A DNA stretch of 64,000 bases from Symbiodinium sp. CCMP2592 (GCA_905221615.1 CAJNDT010000609.1:62001-126000), one strand, 5' to 3'. Shown: positions 44,400-56,739, counted from the stretch's first letter. Numbers and translations are program-made. Notes: a model not told the origin generated them from the sequence alone.

Positions 44400-44720
44400 G
44401 GTAAGAAAGCCGGGGCGTCAGGTTCTTGCGGAAGCGTTTGTTTGGTTCTGTGGGGTATAAATTTTCAGAAGTGCCCAAAGTGTGGAAGGTCTGGTCCCTG
44501 CTGTTACTCACACCTGCCTGTACTAAACCCAAAGCCCAAGACTGACAACAATGTCTGCAATGTGAACCAGCTGATCATGAATCAGATTGCTCATGAAGGG
44601 TCCTTGCCCAGCAGCTGCATGGAGTACATAACGAGACCTCAACATGCATTTCACAAGGGTAGTGGCCCGCAACGTCGGCCCGAGCTGTTTCAATTGTATC
44701 AATTTGGTTGCTTCGTGCAT
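44400..44720 (+). CDS. Possible exon with a CPKCG knuckle
   Basis: The frame 44211-44723 includes NFQKCPKCGRSGPCC (about 44460-44505), one Cys-x-x-Cys pair followed by two more Cys. Composition elsewhere is weak. A related QKCPSCG stretch occurs about 1.1 kb downstream at about 45560. A zinc knuckle is possible but no full domain is seen. Confidence 0.22.
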
Positions 44721-44911
44721 TGAGGCTCAGAAGGATCTAAGTCCATCCGTGTTTGCTGAAGCTAGTCGTTTTTGTTTACTGAACTCGGGAATTTCTGTGA
44801 TTCTGGTCCGAGGGATGGTTGTAAAGATTTGCACGGTAGGCTCCCAGTGCATTGACCTTGTGAGTTATGAGCCGAGGCATGTGCGTTGGCGCGTCGACTT
44901 GTACTTCCAGG
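44640..44911 (+). CDS. Exon-like ORF, unrecognised
   Basis: Frame 44644-45099, best part to 44911: NVGPSCFNCINLVASCIEAQ, then KDLSPSVFAEASRFCLLNSG, then VVKICTVGSQCIDLVSYEPR. A plausible splice donor (CAG/GTTTTC) follows YFQ at 44911. Beyond it the frame is unconvincing. It overlaps the CPKCG frame at its start, so only one can be real there. Confidence 0.27.
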
Positions 44912-45325
44912 TTTTCTGCTTTCATCCTGCCATATTACGACGGATGTCTTGGGACCCCATGCTTGCATTTGGACATGTCTCCTCCCCCCCACACACGCCT
45001 GGCATCGTCTCTGCTTTGTTTCTGGGGATCAACGTGTTGACTTTCGCATTTCGGGGTTTTAATGGAAACGAGAAAAAAGCACAGGCGGAAGCGGCTTGAA
45101 CCCTTGGCCGTGTCCATTCGAAACCGTGATGGGTCCAGCGGGCCCTCGTCAACTATTTGGCTGGGGTCCACTTGAAAAGAGCCGATCTGTGCTGGCTGCT
45201 TAATGAGAAAGTCAAGTATTCCGAGCATGTTTTCACACGCAGAGCTAACTTGTCACTGACCTGTCAGTTTAGAAAACGCAGTTTGCAATGTCTGCGCTCA
45301 TGCAGCACTTTTTTTCTCGTCTGAG

Positions 45326-45982
45326 TTGCAAAATACCAACCCTTGTCGGTTTGAGTTAAAATTGAGTAGTCTTGAAACGGCTTCAGCTGGACAGCTGGAG
45401 TTTGCTTGGAACTTGTTTGACCGGCTTTTGAGGACTAACAGAGCGCAGGCCACAGACGTCATAGATGGCCGTCTTTTGGTCGGAAGTTGGTTGTTTGTTC
45501 GATGTTCCGACCCACTCGGCCCGAGTTGTTCGTTTATATTAATTTGTGGAGAATGGCAGAAATGTCCCAGCTGCGGGGCCGGCATTTGCGTGCAATCCAT
45601 GATGTGTAATGCATTATTCCAGCCAATAAACATCAAGGGAAATCCTAAGAATTTGGGGTGTTTCGGAAGAGAGGGGACTGTTGTGGCGTGGGAAGATAAG
45701 GACAACATCAGCATTTTTTCCTCTTCGTTGCTACCTGTGATGCAGCAGAACAAGCATGCTTTGCTTCGAGCGGTCTCTGTGGCAACACACGTGACATGGA
45801 AAACTACGTGGACGTATATGTGCAGAACACCCAAAACGAAGCGACATATGCTCATGAGACTTGTATTAGGACAGATTCTCATACAGATGCTCAAGGCTTT
45901 TCTCTTTGAGAACGGCCTTCATGTCATTTCAATTGTCACCGTTGTTTTTGTGATTGTAATATGTAGCACTTCTTTAATGTAA
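45326..45982 (+). CDS. Hypothetical ORF, 218 codons, one CxxC pair and a hydrophobic C-terminus
   Basis: One of the longer uninterrupted frames. The N-terminal half is protein-like (ETASAGQLEFAWNLFDRLLR, TNRAQATDVIDGRLLVGSW), then WQKCPSCGAGICVQSMMCN with a Cys-x-x-Cys and two later Cys. The last 30 residues (HVISIVTVVFVIVIC) are hydrophobic and could span a membrane, but lie in T-rich DNA where such stretches arise by chance. It starts from TTG near 45326; the true start is unknown. No family recognised. Confidence 0.3.
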   Translation: MQNTNPCRFELKLSSLETASAGQLEFAWNLFDRLLRTNRAQATDVIDGRLLVGSWLFVRCSDPLGPSCSFILICGEWQKCPSCGAGICVQSMMCNALFQPINIKGNPKNLGCFGREGTVVAWEDKDNISIFSSSLLPVMQQNKHALLRAVSVATHVTWKTTWTYMCRTPKTKRHMLMRLVLGQILIQMLKAFLFENGLHVISIVTVVFVIVICSTSLM

Positions 45983-46279
45983 TTGTTGCAATCAGTCTTA
46001 TTGCCGTTATGGTATTGTTAACACGGTTGTTACTATAACAATATGGAGGTTCCATGCGGGAAGCCCCCCCTTCGAAAACACACATCACGAATAATGAATA
46101 ATGGCGTCGTAGTGCCACATAGTATTTTGATGAAGCTGCTTCGCGCGATGAGGCAGGAGCCGTTCCTAAAGCCGTTACGGTTCTAAGCCGGATCAGGTGC
46201 CCAGTGCTTATTGGCTTTTCATAACCCCAGGGTTTTGACGCTTTTTTCCGAATTTGCCTGCGAGTACAGGTCATGATAG

Positions 46280-47150
46280 GAAAATCCGATTAGTTTAATA
46301 CTTTTGCTAATCCAATGCTCGGTTTTTTCAAATATCAGTATTTATATAAGTATCGACACTCCTGCAAATACTAACACATGTATTCCTATGGTTGTCAATA
46401 ATCATACTGCCACCACTACTAATACTGACAATGATAAATTGTTGAATACTTAACCCAAGACGATTGTACCAATGTTGACGCTTATTTTAAGGCTAACACG
46501 ACGATGCATAATACCAATGTTAATATTAACATTCATGCCCCTGTGCATACTCATAATCATATTCACAATGACATTAGTACGTATATTAATGCCAATATTA
46601 ATGCACACCTGCAGATACTAAAGTACATACGTATGCATACCACTATATTAAAGTAAAAATTTATTATAACGCAGTCATGTATCAATATGCTACTCTTTTT
46701 GGTGTAGCCAAGAGTAATACTAGTACAAACATTCCTGCGAATACAAATCACCACATTCATATTAGCATTAATGCTAGTACTAGTACTAGTATTAATGCCA
46801 ATATTTATACCAATATCAATATTTACGCAAATATTGATGGTTACGAATAGTGTAATACGCAAGCATACGGATATATTCATATACTACTATGCCAACATAT
46901 TGATATACCTATACAACATTGGGTAATATAAGAGCATAATACATATACTGGTATACCAATAATATACTAATGAACTACTGTAATATACGAATATGCGAAT
47001 ATAAAAACATATTAGTACACCAATATACTACTGTGCTCATGCACCAGTTTACCAATATAGAAAGAACAATTATATACACGTATACAAATATACTATTGTT
47101 CCCTTACATGAACTATATTGATATATCAATTTGTTAACACATGAACCTAT
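46280..47150. repeat. AT-rich island of short related words
   Basis: About 870 bp of strongly AT-rich DNA built from recurring words such as ACCAATATTAATGC, ATACTAATACTGACAATG and ATATACCAATA. Many occur in both orientations (TTAATATTAACATTC, ACTAGTACTAGTATTAATGC). It has sharp contrast with the flanks. The Ile/Asn-rich minus-strand ORF (46563-46880) is a product of the words. No open frame worth calling. Confidence 0.75.
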
Positions 47151-47269
47151 CACTGTATGGGAATGAGATGCTATGGGAAGGCCATATGATCAGCAATATC
47201 TAATATTGGACTCGAACAAGGCAGCTCCAGCAGAGCCATGAGACAAGGCAGATCAGAACCAGTACAGTA

Positions 47270-48090
47270 AACCCATTTCTAAAAATGAGCAAAAAAAACA
47301 TCGCCAACATAACCAAAAAAACAATACACATATGAGAAACAACAATATCCAGAACTCTTTCACAAGTGCGCATGATTGCAAAGAGTTCCGCAATATGTTT
47401 TTGTTTTTTTTTGTATTGGTTTTCTTGGTATGTTGATATTGTTTTTGTTTGGTTGTTTTTGGTATTGTTTCTTTGTTTTTGCTCTTATTTAGGAACACCC
47501 CTGGAAGGCATCATAATCCACGCAGTGCTTCATGAGGACCGTATCTGCAAGTCATGAAAAGGCCCAAAAGGCTGGGCACGCGAACCGGCCTACAGCCGTT
47601 ATTTCCTTCAATTCTTGCCTGCCGGATACTCAACACTGCTTTCTACGCCCCGGAAAAGGCCGACGTCATTCGGGTACTCGCGCGTCAGTATACCTAAGGA
47701 AGAAAACCAAAAAAGCCAAAAAGAACAAAGAATCCGAAAACCAAAAACACCAAACACCAAAAAACAACAAGTCTCCAAGAGACTAGTCCACCAGAGTTTT
47801 GTGTGCTGTTTCTTGTTTGTTTTTTTTGTTTGTTTTGTTTTTTTGGGGCTCGGCTGACAGGCGCGTACCTGTGCAGGAGCGAAAAAACCAAAAAAACCAA
47901 AGAAACCAAAAAAAACAAAGAAACCAACAAAACCAAAAAAACCAAAAACCAAAAAAACCAAAAGAACCAACCCCATACCTCCGGAGCCGCCCGGTGACAT
48001 GGGGTCGGTTCTTTTGTTTTTTTTGGTTTTTGTTTTTTTTGTTTTTTTTGGTTTCTTTGGTTTTTTTGGTTTTTTTGGTTTCCTGGCTTA
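47270..48090. repeat. Alternating A-run and T-run blocks forming inverted repeats
   Basis: Blocks of CCAAAAAAACC type (47285-47325, 47700-47770, 47880-47975) alternate with blocks of GGTTTTTTTGG type (47396-47480, 47805-47850, 48010-48085). The last pair is palindromic around 47989: AACCAACCCCAT on the left, ATGGGGTCGGTT on the right, with a 22-bp GC-rich loop. Lys/Asn- and Phe-rich ORFs here are artefacts. Confidence 0.8.
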
Positions 48091-48374
48091 CTCCAGGACG
48101 CAGCAGTGCTTATCACTTCTTGCTTTGCTGATTGTACAGAACGGAAGACTTCGCTTGAGAACAAGGGCTTTGCTTTAAAACCTGCGTGGTGCAGTTAAAC
48201 TTTATTCAGATGGGACTGTTGTGGCTGGTATTGCTACTCTTGAACCTGCAAAAACTGCTTATGTATACACGCCACAACAGTCCTTTCTGTTTCGGAAATG
48301 CCTCTCGTGCCCTCAGAAGCGTTTCGGGTCTGTGAGGCAAGTTTTGAAAATACTTCTCGGGGTCCATATTTCAA

Positions 48375-48689
48375 ATGGATGGTAAAAACTTTCTGAGATC
48401 CTTAAAACCACTATTTGTGAAAGTTAACAGATCAACGCCGCCGTGCAGGCTCCACCAGGGAACCCTGAAGGATGGACAGGACAAGGCTTGGAGTGCTATA
48501 GCTGCTCTGCGACGGGAACAGTGTACGAATGTTGGGGATCAAGCAAGCAGATCCGAGGATCGATATGAAAGGTTGAATTTACGAATTGCGAGCATTTTCG
48601 GCTCCGGGCTTAGTTTTGTTTTCTCGAAGGAACGTTGCGGTAGCGATGCTGCACCTTCCAAATGGGCCGGCAAGCCTTGTCTGCTATGA
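48375..48689 (+). CDS. Exon-like ORF, unrecognised
   Basis: 104 codons with a helical, charged middle (LKDGQDKAWSAIAALRREQC, then RSEDRYERLNLRIASIFG). ATG at 48375 is not in a distinctive context. A second frame (48696-48983) follows in another phase. Family unknown. Confidence 0.25.
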   Translation: MDGKNFLRSLKPLFVKVNRSTPPCRLHQGTLKDGQDKAWSAIAALRREQCTNVGDQASRSEDRYERLNLRIASIFGSGLSFVFSKERCGSDAAPSKWAGKPCLL

Positions 48690-48983
48690 GGCTCCTTGGC
48701 AGCAGCAATTTATGTGGGTTCTTGCTTGCTAGAAGAAATGTCTGGAGTTGTTGGAGCTGCAACACATCTTGGTGTGTCTAGGATCCCTGCTATAGGATGG
48801 ACCTCCGAATGTTTACTTCGGATTTCCAGAGCCCCTCCGCCCGATAGATTTCTCGCTATTCTTGGATTCTATGGAATAATAGTCCAGGAAATAGTTCAGC
48901 TACTGTGTTTTAAAGGCAGTGGTCTGTTTTCTGGGTCTGCAGAGCGACTCGGAAACTCGACCCCCAAAATGGGATCAACATAA

Positions 48984-49342
48984 GTCACCCGGGTAGGGAA
49001 CTTGAAGCAGCCCGATAAAGAATCCACCGGTTTGAGCCGAAATTGCAAACCCAAAAAGCAAAAAGCTGCATCTCCAGAAGTGGGCCCGTGCCTTGGTTAC
49101 GGTTACTGCTAGCATTAAAAATGCTGCCCAGAAAACGAACCACCGAAGCCGGAAACCGCGCATTTTTCACGCCAATCAAGCCCAAGTACTACTAGCGCGG
49201 CGATTAGAAGCCAAATGTTTGCGCATAGCTTGTTGTGGCATGACCGCGTGTTGCAGCAGTTGCCCTTCCCCTAGAAAAGAAGGTCGTGTAACCTTGACAT
49301 GATGGCATGCTTGCGATACTATTGAGGCCCGCTATCGTGAAG
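48984..49342. other. No gene seen
   Basis: Short frames on both strands only; no repeat structure. Confidence 0.4.
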
Positions 49343-49507
49343 CTGCATGCATGGTGGTAGTAGGAGGAGTAGGAGAGTAGTCCTAATAGTAGGAGCTTAG
49401 TAATAGAAGGTTTAGGAGCAGCGTCGTAGTAGTAGTAATAGTAGTAGTAGTAGTAGCAGCAGTAGCAGCAGGAGTAGTAGTAGTAGTAGTAGCAGCAGTA
49501 GCAGCAG

Positions 49508-49567
<60 letters not shown>

Positions 49568-49690
49568 CAGCAGCAGCAGCAGCAGTGGCAGCAGTAGTAG
49601 TAGTAGTAGTAGTAGTAGCAGCCGTGGCAGTGGGACTAGAACAAGAAGAAGAAGTCGTAGTAGCAGTAGTAGTAGAAGATATACGTGTAG
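49343..49690. repeat. TAG/CAG-type trinucleotide repeat region
   Basis: Long runs of AGT/TAG triplets, the purest at about 49507-49562, with interspersed AGC. It includes a duplicated segment: AGCAGCAGTAGCAGCAGGAG occurs with slight change near 49458 and 49491. Pure-triplet structure ends at about 49690. Confidence 0.95.
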
Positions 49691-50386
49691 ATCTCTCCCG
49701 CAGTGGTAGCAAAACTCTTTGCAATTAAGCTTGAAAGATATTAGTCAAGAACAATTTGAAGCTAGCCTTTGAGATTATGGAAATCATCTTTCTCAGAAGG
49801 ATTGTCCAACAGTGTCGGCAAAGAGTAAAACAGGATTCAATTTCTGCAAAGGAAAATTGAACGAGTTTTAGTAAAGCGCGATTCTATACCAGTTTCTTAG
49901 TGCCATGCCCCATTCAAAACAGACACTCCTCCACATCTACGCCTCAAAGGCTTTTTCTTTCCGGGAGTTTTATACTTGTAGGTGAGGGTCATAATTGTCT
50001 TCTGGTGCCGGTATTGTTTTTAATATTGTGGGGGGAGTGCTTAATCTTAGGTCTACGCAGTGCTAGCGGGAGACTCTGCTTCTTGCGACCCTTACCTCCT
50101 GAAAGCACAAGAGGTGTGTCAGTATGAGCTGGTCAACGGCTTCCGTGCCGATTGCCGATGGCTGCTCAGCGCCTGTTTGCTGGCTACTCGACTGCAAGCT
50201 TGCCATGTTTACTTGTGGCCGTGATGATGGGAGTCGTAGTAGCAAGTGCAATGGTTTTGGTGGTGGTACGAAATGGTCTCTTACGACGAGTGCTATTGCG
50301 ATCATGATTTTAGGTGGCGTTCCCAGCGGAGGCGTTGCAGGCTGGATGCAAAAAGGATGACGCCACCGCTCGCACCGCCGCCAAGA
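49691..50386. other. No confident gene
   Basis: Weak frames only (49900-50127 plus, 50063-50305 minus). Lies between two large trinucleotide repeats. Confidence 0.4.
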
Positions 50387-51065
<679 letters not shown>

Positions 51066-52844
51066 ACTATACATGTATTTGGCCGCTGCAATTTGTGACT
51101 ACACAGGGGGAGTACGGCTGTGATCTTTTTTGACTTCGTTTTCAAGGCGTTCTTTTTTTCCACAGTTCTGTTTTTGCTTCGTTTTAGAGCTAAGTGGTCT
51201 TCTCGCTTGTCTTGCGTCATGGTCCGAGAACGCTGCTTTCTTTTTTTTTTTTTTTCAGTTTTGGGCTGCCGCGAACTCCTATACTTCTGACGCCATGCCG
51301 TTTGGGTTACCTTTTGCATTCCACAGAGGTCGCCCTGTTTGTTTTGACGGTTTAAGTGTTTCTCATCACAAGATTGCTAATTAATTCTCTCCGGTTGTCC
51401 GTGATTACAACCACTTCTGAGAGCTGCTAGATGTACGTTGTTGTCGTGCCATGGTACATGGTGCTCCCTGTGGGTCTGAGTGAGGAGTGTTTTTGTCATT
51501 CAGGCTCGCCACATTTCGATGAGGCAGTTGGGAGTGTCAAGACTCAGGAGCATTATAGCAGCATTATGGAATTATCATAGTCGTATGACATAGATTCGCA
51601 TTCTTTTGCATTTTGAGATTTCCCTTCGAGTCAGAGACTTGAGGGTTCAAGTCGGCGTGTTTGCGTGTGTTGCTCCAGGTTTTTCGAGATGTTGGCAGCA
51701 TGTAGGCTCTCCCAGGCGTTCAGCACTCGGGCTAAGAATCGTGGCTAATTTTCTCAAATGTTCCATTGACGTTTTTGCCATAGGGTTCTGCAATAATCAG
51801 TGGACTCCCGAAGCAAAAAAGCAGAGGTTCTGCAGGTCTCATGCCTCATTTCAAGAAGACCTTTAACCACCAGCGGGGGGACAAACTTACAGATTGCGGG
51901 AATTGAAATGCTATTCTCCGGCTAGCTGATTTCAGCTGAGGTTGTCGCCCTTGGACCTCTGCACTTTGACCACAAGGCCGAAGCTGAGCCTGAAAACCGG
52001 CTTGCTAGACTTTGGTTGCGCTGGCTACTAGATGTTTGCATACGTTGATGGCTTCGCTCGTTGCTTTGCCTGAGCTTATCCGTTGCGCCAGTTGTAGTCG
52101 ACTAGTTGCTGTTTACAGGTTTTCTGGTTCTTCCTATGTCCTTCTTTGGTGTACAGCGTCGTTGTTGGAAAAGCTCCGCAGTGCATTTGCTTGTCATTTG
52201 TTTGACGTGGACGATTTTGGAAGACGATCCTGAAAGGCATGCTGCCAAGCTGCCTCGTTTCTTCAAAGTGCTGTGCTGGCTGGTTGTGCTTCAGCAGCAA
52301 GCAAAGCAGACAGTGCTGGGCATTTCCAAAACCAGGGGACCCCAAACCCAGTATACCCCCTCTTCTTATAGGATCCCACCAAACAGGATCAAACAGGGAC
52401 CCCTACCTTGTTTCTGGTTCCTTTTGCCAAGGTGTGCTCTCCTTGCTTGTCTACTTTCTGCCGATTCACTTCCACACCGAAGATGACCTTGGTTTTTTGA
52501 CGAAGTTTAGAATGTTGGGGGTTCACAGCGAATCACGCAGTCCATGTGCGCCTTCTGCGCAGCAAAATGGATTGCCAGCATCTACAAAGCGAAACTGACC
52601 TTCCATCTAGCAGTTCCTATGCATCTGAGGCAGCACGGCCTTGACATTGACGCTGGCCATTCTGCGCCTAAGCGCCAACTCATTCAGCTGCACAGTCGTT
52701 TCAGCAACCAATCAGACTGGTGCGCAAAGTCTCATGGCATTATAAGATGAGGCAATCGGCGAAGGTTGTGACATGTTTGTGTATGATGTGCCTGATTCCG
52801 GCGTGCTTGTCTGTCCTTTTATCAACATAGGGGCCGGGGGCCGG
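51066..52844. other. No confident gene
   Basis: Frames at 52012-52233, 52106-52486 and 52239-52598 (plus) overlap without a recognised domain. A T run of about 18 occurs at 51239-51256. Nothing else noticed. Confidence 0.4.
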
Positions 52845-53055
52845 GGCCTTTTTACGCGAACTCAGGCTGCTTGCCGCAGGAGTGGCTTCTGTCGTTATGA
52901 TCCTGTGCGAACCATGGAATGGAAAGGGGAAGAAGACGAACAAGACGAAGGGGAAGGCGAAGGGGAAGGCGAAGCCCAAGGCTAAGGCCAAGGCCAAAGC
53001 CATGCCCCTCCCCAGCCACATCCCCGAGCCTCAGCCGTTGACGCTCGGCATTTAG
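52845..53055 (+). CDS. Small Lys/Ala/Gly-rich basic exon
   Basis: A plus-strand frame not starting with ATG reads RELRLLAAGVASVVMILCEP, then NGKGKKTNKTKGKAKGKAKP, then KAKAKAKAMPLPSHIPEPQP, ending at TAG near 53053. The AAG-GCC/GGG alternation gives a histone-H1-like basic tail. The same DNA read in neighbouring frames gives Glu/Gly-rich or Arg-rich text, so choice of frame rests on the longer upstream continuation. A DNA- or RNA-binding tail is only a guess from charge. Confidence 0.3.
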
Positions 53056-53579
53056 ATGGCCGCAATGCAGCCTTTTCTTTAAGCAATTACTGAGCATTGC
53101 CTCCACACGTGTTCATTGTTTCAACTTCAGGACGGCATTCATATCGACGCGTTTCAGGACTCTTGACGCCATGCCTTTTCTAGAGCACGTGCGATTTCAA
53201 GCTGGTCTTTCATGCGTTCCTTGCGACCAGGAGGGGCTCTTTCATCATGGCCAAGGCCTTGAAGCTGGCCGCGGAGAAGGTGCAGGCGAGACCAGACTGC
53301 TGAGCATTGAACAGCAACTTTAAGAGAAAGCTTAGTTGCAGAAGAGGAAGCTCATTTTCCTAGAAGACCTAGTTGCAGTGCTTCCTGGACGCCGCTACTA
53401 TAGCAGTGCGGCTGAATGAGTTCTCCCGAAGAGATTGCCCCTGGTGTGCCAGGTTTTCCTGCACCTGATCGACACAACACCTGGGTCTCATATCCGGGAC
53501 ACCTGTGCCATGCCAGCAGGAGATTCACTTTACGGATAATCTCGGGCCATGAGACATGTGCTAATCAAGCTAACAAATT

Positions 53580-53715
53580 GGGACGCCATAGCAACGACGA
53601 CACGACAGCGGCAGCACGCCGACGACGCGACGACGGCTGGAAGACGGCACGAACGACGCGGCGACGATGAGGCGCTGACGAGGCGATGACGGCTCGACGA
53701 CGGCGCAACAACGAC
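53580..53715. repeat. Cryptic CGA-rich triplet region
   Basis: CGACGA, GACGGC and related words recur (CAACGACGACACGACAGCGG, GACGACGCGACGACGGCTGG) without a fixed phase. Arg/Asp/Ser-rich ORFs on both strands derive from it. Confidence 0.7.
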
Positions 53716-54118
53716 AGCGTCACACTGTCTTCGCTTGTGAGATCCCCCTCCCCATTTCTCTGTAGAAGAGGTTGGCCCGCAGTAGCTTTCAGGCGCATGT
53801 TTACAAGAAATATGTGGGATCTTGGGAACCCTCATTTTACAGTATTGGAGTACTTTTTTTTTCAGGCTGGCTCCCCGTTTTACAGTGGAGGTCAAGATAG
53901 GGCAACGAAGTCACCTGAAGCTCGGAATTTGGTTTTGAAGCCCTGGAAGGCGAAAAGCAAATTATTCTGGAACCGCTTTTGAACGAGATGTCCAAATATA
54001 TGCCAAATCCATGATTAACCCTTGGACCCCTCGTTCAATAGATGCCAAACCCCTGGCCCGCAATTGTAGAATGGGCAGGGTCGAGCTGCAAAGGGGAAAC
54101 TTCTGAGGCCAACGGGCA

Positions 54119-54343
54119 ATGGAAACAAGCACGGCCTTTGTCGTGCTTGGCACCGCCGATTACGGCGAAGCCACCATCGGCAATCTAGCGCATACAGGCA
54201 GCTTGGACGCAGTTCCTGTCTACACGTTTCCGCAGGATTTTGTAGGATCGCAGGCTCTGATTACTTGCGCCCATCAGGCTGGGAACTCTCCTACTGGTGC
54301 GCTACGATTCAGCACTGGCGCGGTCGAAGCCCGCCTGTGCTAG
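54119..54343 (+). CDS. Exon-like ORF, unrecognised
   Basis: ATG at 54119, 74 codons, balanced and Gly/Ala/Thr-rich (STAFVVLGTADYGEATIGNL, then HTGSLDAVPVYTFPQDFVGS). No low-complexity bias, so one of the more plausible small exons in this area. Domain unknown. Confidence 0.27.
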   Translation: METSTAFVVLGTADYGEATIGNLAHTGSLDAVPVYTFPQDFVGSQALITCAHQAGNSPTGALRFSTGAVEARLC

Positions 54344-56739
54344 CGCCTTGTCTTGCATTGCTCTGGTCTTTGCTGAGCTCTGAAACTTGCCAAGAAACCT
54401 TCAGTATGGAAAGTCTCCAAATAAAGATGCAAATGATGACGTTTCCCAAACAGCCAAAGGAGGGAAGAGCACACCTGTAGGTAGACAGGGGTTGGTGCCT
54501 TGGTTGCGTCAAAGGTGTGCAGCTTCCAACATCTTCCCTGCTTGAATCTGAGGTTCAGATGGTGCCAACCATCGAGCATTTCACGCAGCTGGGAGCCCGG
54601 GCTGCGTTTGGTGCTGGCTGCTACGCCGTGAGGTGGCAGGCTGGAGTGCACGTGCTCCAGCATAGCTGCTTCTCATGGCTCAGAAAGTTTGGCTTGCGGA
54701 GATTGCAGTGACATCCCAAGCGTGTGCAGGAGTGGACGTCCAACCAGGTGCGTCAACGCGAGCAGATTGAGGCGCGCGTTGAGAAACTTAGCTCGGTGGT
54801 CTGGGTTTGGTCACAGTCCGCGCTGGCGAAGCCAACCTGCTTTTCAACTAAAGGTAGCCCGTCAATATGACAAACCCCCATTTGGGGCAGCGCGAGCATA
54901 GTAGCACAGTGCGCCGGCTGCTCCTGGCACCGTAATTATGTGGGTGAGGCCACCACCAATTTCTGGGGCCATTCGGGAAGCAGCAGCGTATGTGAACAGA
55001 CATGAATTCCTGCATGTTGATACAATGTCCAGCCATTTTGCGGAAGGACGGCCTGCATCACTACGTTCCACGGGACGTCCTGCTAGCTGTGCTGCAGGCT
55101 GTTGGCAGGGGCCCCTGCCATCTTTTTGCTGAGCTTTAGCGGAATGATGTCTGTCCAAAGCCCGCTGGCTTGTATCTTCTCAGGTCGCAGTGGCCACACG
55201 ACCGAGTGTCGCAGCTCCTGGGCAGCATGGATGTCGTGGTTTGTGGTTTGAATGGCATCCGCTGGGATATGCATGTCCATTGCTCGCAGGGTGCAGCAGC
55301 ACTCAGCCGGTGGTTGCATGAACTGAGGTCATGCGCACGCGGCGTGTGATTGCGGTTGGACCTGGGCCACAAGTCGCCAACAGCCATAGAGCGTTCCTTC
55401 TGGTTCTGGGTGGTGTCAAGTATCACAGACGGACGCAAACGACAATTCATAATTCAACAATTCAACAAAAAGTTCGGACTACCGTGCGTCCAGCAAAGCA
55501 GAAAAGCAATCGCAGCTGCTTCCTTTGTGCAATTTGCTGGAAGATTCCGCTTGCAGATGCCCTTTCTCTGTGCAAGTTGCCCTATTTCCCCGCACTTTCA
55601 TGCTTCCGTGTTGTGGCCGCTAAGTTGTCTCCTCAAATCTGTGTCAGGTCACGTCCATACCAGAGTTGGCCAACTTTGAGGATTGAACACGGGCCTTGGC
55701 TTCCATATAACTATGCTTGTTGTAGGTGGTGTGAGTGATGATTGCCAGTCGACTGCTGGCGTCAACAGAATTAACATACCCTTCATGTTGTAATGCCTTC
55801 AAAAAGTCGATGCGGTTATGTTTGTGCTCATGACGACTGCCGCCTTGATTGCCCATGCCATCAAGAGTATCTCACAAAAGTCGATAGCTAGTCTTCGCCA
55901 CATCAATGGTAAATCCAGGACCCTTCCAGTTCTGCGCCGCAGCAAGCAGGTGAATCAACACCTGCGCGGGCTTGGCCCTAAGGACGCTCCTTCCGAGGAC
56001 AGGTTCTATGATTCTGTGGGATGGCGGTCTCACCGGCCTGCAGGGACATGGGGGAACATGCTCCTAAACCAGGTAAGCTGGTCTGATCCAGTGGTTCGTC
56101 GCTACAGTAGAGTAGCCAACCATTCTCTGAGGTAACACCCTTCCACGAAAGGAGAATCTCTTGAAAGGAAACATGCTTAAGTACAGGAAGACTGCTCTTC
56201 GCCTTGAGCTTTAGCATCTTGACCTCTGTAGGCGTTCTGTTCTTCCGTTTGATTATGCAACCCTGTCTCTTCCATGTAATGGAGAACACCAACTGTACCC
56301 GGTAACCTGCAAGAAAAATGTTCGGACACTCCGCTTCAGTCAAAAGTGTACCACACCAATTGACATGGAGATCAGTGCCTCCTGAAGCTAGCTAGGTCCT
56401 CTCGGATAAGAGTGGCCAAGGGCAATTCTTGGACATCAGCAGGTATCAGGGCCAAAACTTTTCCGTGGTGCTGGCGCCCTCAGAGATGTTTTGTCTCCGA
56501 ACCCATAGATGTGAGATCTCCAGAAGCCTGTGCAGTCACCTTAAGCTTCCAGGGCCAAGCGTTTAAGTTTGGAGATGCAAGTTAACCACACGCCTTTCTC
56601 ATTTCTCCAGAGCCACCAGCTTTACGAAATCCCAATACAAAAGCCTTTCCAATCATTCGGGCAAAAGGAGGGAGTCCAGTAGAGGCTTAGTGCCTCGATA
56701 AAGGCCAGTGATAGGACTGCATTTTTTTTTCTCTCTGGG
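54344..56739. other. Sparse stretch with weak exon-like pieces
   Basis: The most protein-like piece is at about 54725-54860 plus (EWTSNQVRQREQIEARVEKL, then SSVVWVWSQSALAKP); it lacks clear ends. Frames at 55331-55738 and 55818-56135 (plus) are longer but poorer. No repeat or RNA gene seen. Confidence 0.35.

Noticed and set aside
46563-46880. Ile/Asn/Thr-rich minus-strand ORF
   Set aside because: Follows from the AT-rich repeated words.
47799-48164. Lys/Asn- and Phe-rich ORFs near 48 kb
   Set aside because: They are translations of A-run and T-run blocks, not genes.
49030-49050. Possible spliced-leader relic (TTTGAGCCGAAATTGC on the minus sense)
   Set aside because: It resembles the end of the dinoflagellate spliced leader only over about 10 bases with a mismatch and lacks the upstream part; too weak to claim.
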